Assembly: GCA_030673005.1 (NCBI GenBank)
Contig: DAOVFI010000067.1
Location: 1-9,470, forward strand
Reading direction: 5' to 3'
Origin: Planctomycetales bacterium
GTDB taxonomy: Bacteria > Planctomycetota > Phycisphaerae > SM23-33
DNA: 9,470 nucleotides
In this document: positions 1 to 5,255 of the stretch, piece after piece
Layout of the letters: each line of letters starts with the position of its first letter
Position numbering within the stretch: the stretch's first letter is position 1
Notes under the pieces: generated by a model
Databases searched by the model: none
What the model saw: the letters and a program-made list of their open reading frames with translations, nothing else
Told to the model about the DNA's origin: nothing
Made by a program: the position numbers and the translations under genes

Positions 1-1
1 C

Positions 2-352
2 GCCCAGGCCGAATACCTGGGTTTGTTGCCGAAGGCTCGATGGGTTACGGCGGCGGACATCTCACCCGATGGCCGGAGGATCGCGGTCCTGTCATACATG
101 GGTATATGGGTGTATCAACTCGACCGGCCGCTGGAGAAAGCCATCCCCGCCGCCACCAGACCGGCAACGCGTCCGACCAGGGTCATCCGGACAATTCCGC
201 TCAAGAGAAGCACAAGGCTACGGCAGGCGGAGGCAATCTGCTGGGAATCGGGCGCTTCGCCCAAGGCGCTGCTGATTACCAACGAACAGCGCGAGGTGTA
301 TCGGGTTCGACTGATCGGTCCGGCTGCGTCACAACCTGCTGCGGCGCGATGA
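2..352 (+). CDS. C-terminal end of a beta-propeller-like protein (5' end outside window)
   Basis: The open frame enters from the left edge and ends at a TGA at 350-352, so only about the last 116 residues are present. Near its start it carries VTAADISPDGRRIAVLSY, the S-P-D-G-R-x-I-A-V pattern of a WD40/PD40-type propeller blade. A second, weaker blade-like stretch lies near the end, around AEAICWES and LLITNEQREVYRV. Between them is a Pro/Ala/Thr/Arg-rich linker (AATRPATRPTRV). Proteins of this kind are usually secreted or periplasmic binding or scaffold proteins, but the fragment does not show a substrate or an export signal. Its last 24 bases overlap the end of the convergent membrane-protein gene, and no terminator is visible in the overlap. 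The reading as the end of a propeller is fairly sure; any specific function is not. Confidence 0.6.
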   Translation, partial: AQAEYLGLLPKARWVTAADISPDGRRIAVLSYMGIWVYQLDRPLEKAIPAATRPATRPTRVIRTIPLKRSTRLRQAEAICWESGASPKALLITNEQREVYRVRLIGPAASQPAAAR

Positions 353-1051
353 GGATCCGCCAAGCAGCCAGACAAGCCCCACCACCCCCAGCAACCAGCC
401 GGCAAGGAACCATGGCCAGTCAAAACGCTGCGGAACCGAACCGAAGGCCTCCGACGTCCTCAGGAAAAAACTCGCCAGGATGCCGGCCGTCCCGACCAGA
501 ATCACCAGGTATGCGCCGAGGGGTTTCTTTGTTTTGATTGTCCTGCCGGCCCGCCTCAGCACGACCGCGCCTGTTACCAGCAACACCGCCGAAACCATCA
601 GCGGCGCCCAAACCGGCGCTACCCACGGGACGGGAATGAGAAAAAGTATGTCCCACGTCGCCGGCGAGGCCGGCCAACCCAGCAGCATTTTCAGGAATAC
701 ATAATAGAAGATGTCCCACAGCGCAAAGCCGAGCAGGAAGAATCCAAGGAACTCACCCGCCCGACGACGAAATCCCAGCGCCACCCCGAAAAGGACACCC
801 AGAGCGGCGACTTCGCGGATTACCTCCACCTTCAGCAGAGATGCAATCTCACCGCCGGCCTGTTCCAACCGGGCGTAACTCAACAGTGGCAAAGGCTCGC
901 GGACGGCATCGGGAAAATGGGCCATGCGAGCGGGCGCCAGCACCTCGCGAAGATAGACCACAACGGCGGCCTCGATGTACGCCAGCGCAACTACCAGGAT
1001 CACCAGCGCCACAACCCGTCCCGTACGGCTCGTCGGCAACCGCTCTACCAT
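329..1051 (-). CDS. six-helix integral membrane protein of unknown function
   Basis: 240 residues with about six hydrophobic segments, near residues 12-34, 78-94, 100-123, 140-162, 178-197 and 213-231. Between segments 3 and 4 lies a striking aromatic stretch: LWDIFYYVFLKMLLGWP at about 111-127 followed by TWDILFLIPVPWVAPVWAP at about 132-150. Such Trp/Pro-rich motifs suggest a conserved family rather than a chance ORF, but I cannot name one. A soluble region at about 38-77 with several charged residues (EQAGGEIASLLKVEVIREVAAL) sits between helices 1 and 2. The ATG at 1049-1051 is preceded by GGAGA six bases upstream, a good ribosome binding site that fixes the start. The gene overlaps the upstream propeller gene tail to tail. 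No enzymatic motif is visible; a transporter, sensor or assembly role is equally possible. Confidence 0.75.
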   Translation of the reverse strand: MVERLPTSRTGRVVALVILVVALAYIEAAVVVYLREVLAPARMAHFPDAVREPLPLLSYARLEQAGGEIASLLKVEVIREVAALGVLFGVALGFRRRAGEFLGFFLLGFALWDIFYYVFLKMLLGWPASPATWDILFLIPVPWVAPVWAPLMVSAVLLVTGAVVLRRAGRTIKTKKPLGAYLVILVGTAGILASFFLRTSEAFGSVPQRFDWPWFLAGWLLGVVGLVWLLGGSSSRRSRL

Positions 1052-1554
1052 AATGGTTCTCCAGGAGGCTACTTTCTCTTCCGTAACAACATATCAGCAA
1101 GGATACAGGGTATAAACGGAAAAAATTGAATATTGAATAATGAACAGGGAATTTTGAATTACGAAGTAAAAAAAGTGCGCAAAAAAGCGGGCGAGACAGT
1201 GCTTGCTCAAGGCACTGCCGTCGCCCTTCGCCTTGGTAGAGATTTCCTCGTAATGAGGCCTTATACGTAATCCCGCCGGAGGAGTAGCGGGTTTTGTTTG
1301 GTGGGAGCTCAACCCCACCATATACGCGTCGCAAGTCCTCAATATCACCTCTACCTCGAGAATTCCCTGACGAACACCTGGAGGACAGGTGGGCAACTAC
1401 CGGCGGGGTGCTCATTCCCGCTCAAGCCAAATCGTCGAAAGTTAGGAACTCTCGCGTGAGATCAATTGTGCCCGCCCCCGACCTGAGCCGGCAAGGCTCC
1501 TCGGCACTAACATGCTTCCTTGTTCTGTTGTCAATAAATCGTGTCCACTCCATT
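1052..1554. other. 503-base gene-free, hairpin-rich intergenic region
   Basis: I see no convincing gene here. The part nearest the membrane-protein gene (1117-1190) is unusually AT-rich, with repeated TTGAAT/GAATTTTGAATTA-like words. From 1197 to 1391 there are five short perfect inverted repeats: CAGTGC 1197-1202/1212-1217, CCTC 1246-1249/1255-1258, CCCGC 1272-1276/1287-1291, GGTGGG 1300-1305/1314-1319 and CACCTG 1375-1380/1386-1391. A sixth, GAGCC, lies at 1485-1489/1495-1499. The CCCGC stem is followed by TTTTGTTT, a weak plus-strand terminator shape. On the minus strand the CAGTGC stem is followed about ten bases later by a run of T. The stretch could be the trailer of the receiver-like gene, a leader of the membrane-protein gene, a non-coding RNA, or remains of a repeat element. 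Confidence 0.5.
1117..1168. repeat. AT-rich tract of GAAT/TTGAAT words
   Basis: Inside a GC-rich region this tract is built from variants of ATTGAAT, TTGAATAAT and TTTTGAATTACGAA, continuing into A-runs up to about 1188. The composition is sharply unlike its neighbours. It resembles low-complexity intergenic filler that may be dispersed in the genome, which the window alone cannot show. Confidence 0.45.
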
Positions 1555-2007
1555 TCAACCGCTGGTCGGTCCGGTTGTCCTGTCTTTGGCGGCCTCCTGA
1601 CTATCTGCGCCCAGCGCGTGTCTGATAAGCCCGGCCCATTGTCCGGCGCTTACAGGCCTGGTAAGATAACTTGCGCCTCCTTTACGGGCGGTCATCTCCT
1701 CTTCGCCGCCGCCCGTCTCGCCGATAACGGTGATCGGACATCGCGGCCATCTGCGACGCATCCATGTCAGGATTCCGCCTATCGCCTCGGGGCCACCGCT
1801 GTCTGACAAAATAACCAACGCCACACGTCCGGATGGAGGATTAATGACGATATCCTTCGCCCTGCGATAGGTAATCAAAGTTCCTCTATTCACTTGTGAA
1901 AACTGAACACTCACCTGGGCCGCTTCGCTCAGGTCTTCACAGGCCATGACGATACACAGCTTCCCTACTAAACTGGTACCGATCCTCTTTTTAAGAGGCT
2001 CCAACAC
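1555..2007 (-). CDS. stand-alone degenerate receiver-like (pseudo-receiver) protein
   Basis: 150 residues that follow the outline of a response-regulator receiver domain and nothing else. A first strand (KLCIVMACEDLS, about 16-27) is followed by a helix, then VALVILSD (62-69), helix TWMRRRWP (81-88), strand PITVIGE (91-97) and the end block GGASYLTRPVSAGQWAGLIRHAL (110-132). The order and spacing fit a receiver. The key residues are eroded: the usual acidic pair is replaced by CEDLS, the phospho-acceptor position is blurred (S68-D69), and the invariant Lys of the T-K-P turn is Arg (TRP). It is therefore probably not phosphorylated and may act by binding a partner. The start is GTG at 2005-2007, preceded by a GGAGGGAGGGAG ribosome binding site. 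It lies downstream of a receiver-less sigma-54 activator and has a sigma-54-like promoter of its own, which suggests a functional link. No DNA-binding domain is present. Confidence 0.65.
   Translation of the reverse strand: MLEPLKKRIGTSLVGKLCIVMACEDLSEAAQVSVQFSQVNRGTLITYRRAKDIVINPPSGRVALVILSDSGGPEAIGGILTWMRRRWPRCPITVIGETGGGEEEMTARKGGASYLTRPVSAGQWAGLIRHALGADSQEAAKDRTTGPTSG
1984..1998 (-). promoter_or_regulatory. hairpin just inside the receiver-like gene
   Basis: A perfect 6-base stem CCTCTT/AAGAGG with a 3-base A loop lies 7-21 bases after the GTG start. Its CCTC arm could alternatively pair with the GAGG of the ribosome binding site, so it may modulate translation. This is inferred from complementarity only. 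Confidence 0.25.
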
Positions 2008-2033
2008 TTAACTCCCTCCCTCCACATTTCCTA

Positions 2034-2052
2034 TATACAATTACAATGCCAG
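2034..2052 (-). promoter_or_regulatory. sigma-54-like -24/-12 promoter of the receiver-like gene
   Basis: Read on the minus strand the sequence is CTGGCATTGTAATTGTAT. Against the sigma-54 consensus YTGGCACGRNNNTTGCW it has the -24 block TGGCA intact, the exact ten-base gap from GG (2049-2050) to the -12 G, and TTG-A in the -12 block. The main deviation is GT for GC at -12. Transcription would begin near 2025, leaving about 18 untranslated bases that contain the strong ribosome binding site. The gene immediately upstream encodes a sigma-54 activator, which makes the match more meaningful than sequence alone. Confidence 0.45.
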
Positions 2053-2160
2053 AACAAGTGCTCTTATCGGCATTTTGACGAAATATCCGCACTGTAAAGG
2101 AGTTATGGAAAGAAATATTTATTTTGCTCCCCTTGTTCCCCTGGAATACCTTTTATGGCA

Positions 2161-2224
2161 TGTCGCGATTTGCAGCAGTGGCTGGTGTGAATTGAAACAT
2201 GACTTGTCGCAATTTACAGCACTG
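2161..2224. repeat. paired 20-base direct repeats, candidate activator-binding sites
   Basis: The two copies are TGTCGCGATTTGCAGCAGTG at 2161-2180 and TGTCGCAATTTACAGCACTG at 2205-2224, matching at 17 of 20 positions and 44 bases apart, close to four helical turns. Each is an imperfect dyad (TG..G..AA.TT..C..CA). Their centres lie about 145 and 189 bases upstream of the start predicted from the sigma-54-like promoter, the usual distance for enhancer sites of sigma-54 activators. They begin 17 bases beyond the stop codon of the activator gene. A degenerate third copy may sit at 2075-2094 (TTGACGAAATAT...GCACTG), needing one gap. Confidence 0.45.
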
Positions 2225-2240
2225 TCGATTAGAAGAATGT

Positions 2241-3275
2241 TTATTCCCGCTCGAACAAATGGTAAGCGCGTATTTTTCTCAGTAGTGTGGAGCGATGCAC
2301 TTCCAGCAGTCTGGACGCCGCCGAACGGTTCCATCTCGTCAGACGCAGCGCCCGAAGGATTGTCATACGTTCTGCTTCTGCAAGCGTGTAAATGAGTGAT
2401 TCGTCGTTGATTTCGGTGATTCTGCCGGGTTGCGGCTCCAATGGCGGACTATCGTGCGGGACGTATTCGATCCAGGTTGACATCATGGCCGGCGGGAGCG
2501 GGGGCAGACCGGCGGCGTATAACCGTTCGACATAATTACACAGTTCACGAACGTTCCCGGGCCAGTGGTGCTGGCGAATCTGCCGGCGAATGTCTTCACC
2601 GAGCACTCGCCTGGTCATCCCGTACTGAACGGCGAACAGGTCCAGGTAGTGGTCCAGGATCAGGTCAATATCCTCAGACCGGCATCGCAAAGGAGGAAGT
2701 TCGATACGGACGATATTGAGACGATGGTACAGGTCCGAACGAAATTGTCCGTCCTTTACCGCCTTTGCCAGACTTACGTTGGCGGTGGCGATAAACCGTG
2801 TGTCAACCCGAATAGGCATGGTCCCGCCGACCGGGATGATTTCCCACTCCTGCAAAAGGCGGAGGAGTTTTGCCTGGAGGTGTAACGGAATTTCACTGAC
2901 TTCGTCGAGCAGCAGAGTACCGCCTTCAGCGGCCCGCACAACGCCCAGAGTCTCAGAGACGGCGCCTGTAAAGGCGCCTCGAATATGCCCGAAAAACTGG
3001 CTTTCAAAAAGGCTTTCGCTTATTCCGGCGCAGTTGACGGGGATAAACGGTTTGTTTCTGCGTTTTGATTTGCCGTGGATTCGCCGGGCAAGTAATTCCT
3101 TGCCTGTGCCGCTTTCGCCTTCAAGCAAAACGAGGCAATCATTCGAAGCAACCGCGTCGGCAATTGCCACGACATTACAGAACAGCGAACTTGAGCCGAT
3201 CAATCGACAAGAAGAACCGTTCTCATGCGGCGAGCACACCGCACGCTCTCGAGATGTTTCTCCTCCTGATCTCAT
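2241..3275 (-). CDS. sigma-54-dependent transcriptional activator lacking a receiver domain
   Basis: 344 residues: a short N-terminal tail (about 1-22), an AAA+ sigma-54 interaction domain (about 23-255) and a C-terminal Fis-type helix-turn-helix (about 298-341). Visible motifs are Walker A GESGTGKE (53-60), the sigma-54-contacting loop GAFTGA (100-105, intact), Walker B GGTLLLDE (118-125), the arginine-finger region FRSDLYHRLNI (178-188) and sensor II WPGNVREL (238-245). The DNA-binding end is NRSAASRLLEVHRSTLLRKI (316-335). Members of this family bind upstream sites and use ATP hydrolysis to open sigma-54 promoters. This one has no receiver, GAF or PAS domain, as in PspF-like activators, so its control must come from a partner or from its own level. 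The ATG at 3273-3275 has only a poor ribosome binding site, so the exact start is uncertain, but a much longer protein is unlikely. It lies upstream of the receiver-like gene and divergent from the kinase operon. Confidence 0.9.
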   Translation of the reverse strand: MRSGGETSRERAVCSPHENGSSCRLIGSSSLFCNVVAIADAVASNDCLVLLEGESGTGKELLARRIHGKSKRRNKPFIPVNCAGISESLFESQFFGHIRGAFTGAVSETLGVVRAAEGGTLLLDEVSEIPLHLQAKLLRLLQEWEIIPVGGTMPIRVDTRFIATANVSLAKAVKDGQFRSDLYHRLNIVRIELPPLRCRSEDIDLILDHYLDLFAVQYGMTRRVLGEDIRRQIRQHHWPGNVRELCNYVERLYAAGLPPLPPAMMSTWIEYVPHDSPPLEPQPGRITEINDESLIYTLAEAERMTILRALRLTRWNRSAASRLLEVHRSTLLRKIRAYHLFERE

Positions 3276-3340
3276 CCTCGAACTTTTTTGAGCCTTGAGC
3301 CTATCCGTAACTACCGAGATGAAACAAAATGATGCCGGGG

Positions 3341-3357
3341 GGGAACGCTCCTCGCTT
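3341..3357 (+). promoter_or_regulatory. weak sigma-54-like site upstream of the kinase operon
   Basis: GGGAACGCTCCTCGCTT has GG (3342-3343) and GC (3354-3355) separated by the required ten bases, and ACG after the -24 block as in the consensus. The first T, the C of GGC and one T of TTGC are missing. Transcription would start near 3367 and give a leader of about 250 bases. In GC-rich DNA such matches arise by chance, so this is tentative. Confidence 0.22.
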
Positions 3358-3384
3358 ATACTCCCACAGGCAACCTATTATTAA

Positions 3385-3413
3385 CTTATACACCGAAAAC
3401 CGGATTCACGCAA
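3385..3413 (-). promoter_or_regulatory. sigma-70-like promoter of the sigma-54 activator gene
   Basis: On the minus strand TTGCGT (3408-3413) and TATAAG (3385-3390) are separated by exactly 17 bases. The -10 box matches 5 of 6 positions and the -35 box starts with TTG. Transcription would start near 3378 and leave about 100 untranslated bases before the ATG at 3275. Confidence 0.35.
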
Positions 3414-3504
3414 GGGGAAAAATTCTAAAAAATTCAAAATATTTCCAGTGAAAAGCTCATTTCCCGCTTTCGGAGAGGAAATATTTTTATCGAATCGTAA
3501 CGCA

Positions 3505-3552
3505 AGGCTCTATCTGAAGATACCGATAACCATAGTTAAGGAGTCGGTGCCT
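3505..3552 (+). ncRNA. candidate structured leader RNA of the kinase-cyclase operon
   Basis: The sequence can fold as a compact three-way junction: AGGC (3505-3508) with GCCT (3549-3552) closes it; TATC/GATA (3511-3514/3519-3522) forms a hairpin with loop TGAA; and CCGA-TAAC/GTTA-TCGG (3523-3530/3535-3538 and 3544-3547) forms a second arm with loop CATA and a one-sided bulge AGGAG (3539-3543). The bulge can instead pair with CTCCT (3551-3555), breaking both the closing stem and the second arm, so two exclusive folds exist. It lies in the untranslated region of a c-di-GMP-synthesis operon. It does not match the GEMM-I c-di-GMP riboswitch as I know it. The stems are short, so this is a candidate only. 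Confidence 0.3.
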
Positions 3553-3556
3553 CCTG

Positions 3557-3613
3557 AATTAAAGGCTGGAAGATTCACCTCTGCGCCGAAGAGGTGTTGG
3601 TAATTAAGGGCTG
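3557..3613 (+). promoter_or_regulatory. hairpin flanked by direct repeats at the kinase ribosome binding site
   Basis: A perfect 7-base stem CACCTCT (3576-3582)/AGAGGTG (3590-3596) with a 7-base loop is flanked by AATTAAAGGCTG (3557-3568) and AATTAAGGGCTG (3602-3613), identical at 11 of 12 bases. The second copy contains the AAGGG that serves as ribosome binding site for the ATG at 3619. This arrangement could support translational control, for example by a protein or by competition between the two copies. Confidence 0.35.
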
Positions 3614-3618
3614 CTTTT

Positions 3619-5223
3619 ATGGGCCTGAGCAAACCGGAGCCTCGTCTGAGGATAGGCCTTCAGGTCAAATCCGTCCTGGTCCTGACTGTCGTAGTCCTCG
3701 CTGTAACGATAGTCGGCGGATGGCTTTACTATGCCGCCACACGAGACATCCTGCGAAGCGCCGATCACAGTCATGCAAATAACCTTATCGACAGTCTTTC
3801 CGTTGCCGCCGCTTCGGGTCTGACCGAGGGTAACCGGGAATCACTTCAGTTGCTGGCGACAGGACTGCTGGACCGTGCCGATGTCCACTACGTCCGCATC
3901 CTCAACCGCAACGGCGACACCGTAGCCGTTGCCGAAAGGGTAAGCCCCGACGCAGGTCGTCTGACACTGGCGGCCCGACCGGTCAGCCTCTCTTATGAAG
4001 CGCCGAAGGGGACGCGTTTCCTGGAAATAGGTCGTCCGGTAGTTGTTTCGCCCGGACATAAGCGAAACGAGGTGCTGGCCGGGGCGGTCCGGCTGGTGCT
4101 GGATACGCGAAAGACAACCAACATACTCGCCGACGTCCGACGTGAAATAACTATACTCGCGGCCACTATCGTCCTGTGCGTTCTCCCGCTGGGGGCGCTG
4201 CTGGTATGGCGTGTAATTGTACTGCCCATCCGCCGGTTGATGAAGGCGACCCGGCAATTGGCCGAGGGGGATTTCTCAACCCGTGTCGAGACCTGCCGCA
4301 ACGACGAAATCGGCGAATTGGCCGGTTCGTTCGACATAATGGTCGAGAAACTCAACGCCTCATATCGGCGGCTGCGCCTGGCCAATGAGTCCCTGGAGCG
4401 AAAGGTGGCGGAGCGAACCGACGAACTCGAACGGGCAAATCAGCGACTGCGCCGGGAAATGGCGGATAAAGAGGATTTCCTCCGCGCCGTCAGTCACGAC
4501 CTGAACGCACCTCTTCGAAACATCGCGGGCATGGCCACCATGATCTGCATGAAATACCGCGACGAGTTGCCCGAAGAGGTCATCGCCCGCCTCCAGCGAA
4601 TCCAGTCAAACGTGGACGCCGAGACTGAACTGATCGGAGAACTGCTGGAACTGAGCCGGATCGGGACTCGCCTCGAGAGACGCCGAATGGTCGATTTCGA
4701 CCGGTTGTTCCGGTCTCTGCGCGACTCGTTCGAGTACGAGCTGAAGGCAAAGGGAATTATCCTGGAAATTGGTGAAGAGATGCCCCGGCTGTACGTGGAA
4801 CACAACCGGATGAGGCAGGTATTTCAGAATCTCATCGACAACGCCATCAAATATATGAACGGCAGGACGAACGGAATGATCCGGATCGGATACGACCGGA
4901 CCGACCGGATGCACCGCTTCAGCGTGACGGATAACGGTCCGGGCATAGCGCCGTCCGACCATGAACGGATTTTTCAGGTTTTCCGGCGAGCCACTTCGAC
5001 CGGTGTTGCGGGTAAAGGCGTGGGATTGGCCATGGTCAAGTCCGTCGCGGCCAACTACGACGGGCAGGTATGGGTCGAGTCGGAACCGGGCGCCGGGGCA
5101 AAATTCTACGTCTCACTCAGCGTCGAAAGCACCGTCGAACCAAGCGCGGACCCGGACCGAACGCCCGATTCGGGTCGGCAAATCCGCCCACTCGAACGCG
5201 CACAGTTGACTATCACATCCTGA
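3619..5223 (+). CDS. membrane-bound sensor histidine kinase (HAMP, HisKA, HATPase)
   Basis: 534 residues. Transmembrane helix 1 lies at about 17-38, an extracytoplasmic sensor region at about 41-175, helix 2 at about 178-200, HAMP at about 201-250, and a charged coiled coil (ANESLERKVAERTDELERANQRL) at about 255-277. The phospho-acceptor helix is FLRAVSHDLNAPLRNI with His293. The ATP-binding domain shows N box QNLIDNAIKYM (403-413), G1 DNGPGI (438-443), F box IFQVFRR (451-457) and G2 GKGVGLAMVK (465-474). All catalytic motifs are intact. The sensor region, with VRILNRNGDTVA (92-103), resembles a PAS/Cache-type fold, but its ligand is unknown. The ATG follows AAGGG with eight bases between. 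The last 30 or so residues after the kinase core are Pro/Arg/Asp-rich and probably unstructured. The receiver-GGDEF gene begins 32 bases downstream, so that protein is the likely phosphorylation target. Confidence 0.93.
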   Translation: MGLSKPEPRLRIGLQVKSVLVLTVVVLAVTIVGGWLYYAATRDILRSADHSHANNLIDSLSVAAASGLTEGNRESLQLLATGLLDRADVHYVRILNRNGDTVAVAERVSPDAGRLTLAARPVSLSYEAPKGTRFLEIGRPVVVSPGHKRNEVLAGAVRLVLDTRKTTNILADVRREITILAATIVLCVLPLGALLVWRVIVLPIRRLMKATRQLAEGDFSTRVETCRNDEIGELAGSFDIMVEKLNASYRRLRLANESLERKVAERTDELERANQRLRREMADKEDFLRAVSHDLNAPLRNIAGMATMICMKYRDELPEEVIARLQRIQSNVDAETELIGELLELSRIGTRLERRRMVDFDRLFRSLRDSFEYELKAKGIILEIGEEMPRLYVEHNRMRQVFQNLIDNAIKYMNGRTNGMIRIGYDRTDRMHRFSVTDNGPGIAPSDHERIFQVFRRATSTGVAGKGVGLAMVKSVAANYDGQVWVESEPGAGAKFYVSLSVESTVEPSADPDRTPDSGRQIRPLERAQLTITS

Positions 5224-5255
5224 AAAATGATGCGGACCGATATGCGGAGAATCTG

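Larger units (their letters stand above)
3276..3618. other. divergent intergenic region between activator and kinase operon
   Basis: 343 bases with no gene. They hold a sigma-70-like promoter for the minus-strand activator (3385-3413), a weak sigma-54-like match for the plus-strand operon (3341-3357), an AT-rich middle (3416-3495), and a structured leader next to the kinase gene (3505-3613). The word ACGCAAGG occurs twice (3408-3415 and 3500-3507) in similar surroundings (CGGATTC and CGAATCGTA before it), a possible pair of binding sites. Confidence 0.5.

Noticed and set aside
849..1415. 188-residue minus-strand open frame across the intergenic region and the membrane-protein start
   Set aside because: It overlaps the well-supported membrane-protein gene in another frame, lacks a ribosome binding site, spans several hairpins and an AT-rich tract, and its product shows no domain-like pattern.
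1294..1806. 170-residue plus-strand open frame
   Set aside because: It is antisense to the receiver-like gene over its second half, and the translation is low-complexity with no recognisable motif or start signal.
2156..2173. Plus-strand TGGCA...TTGC resembling a sigma-54 promoter
   Set aside because: The gap between GG and GC is 13 bases rather than 10, and no plus-strand gene follows.
3400..3560. GEMM-type c-di-GMP riboswitch ahead of the c-di-GMP operon
   Set aside because: The ACGCAAGG words look similar to part of the motif, but the GAAA tetraloop stem, the GGCAAACC block and the downstream receptor block are missing.
5070..5255. Longer N terminus for the receiver-GGDEF protein
   Set aside because: It would overlap the kinase gene by about 150 bases, gives an Arg-rich sequence unrelated to receivers, and the ATG at 5256 has a well-placed GGAG.
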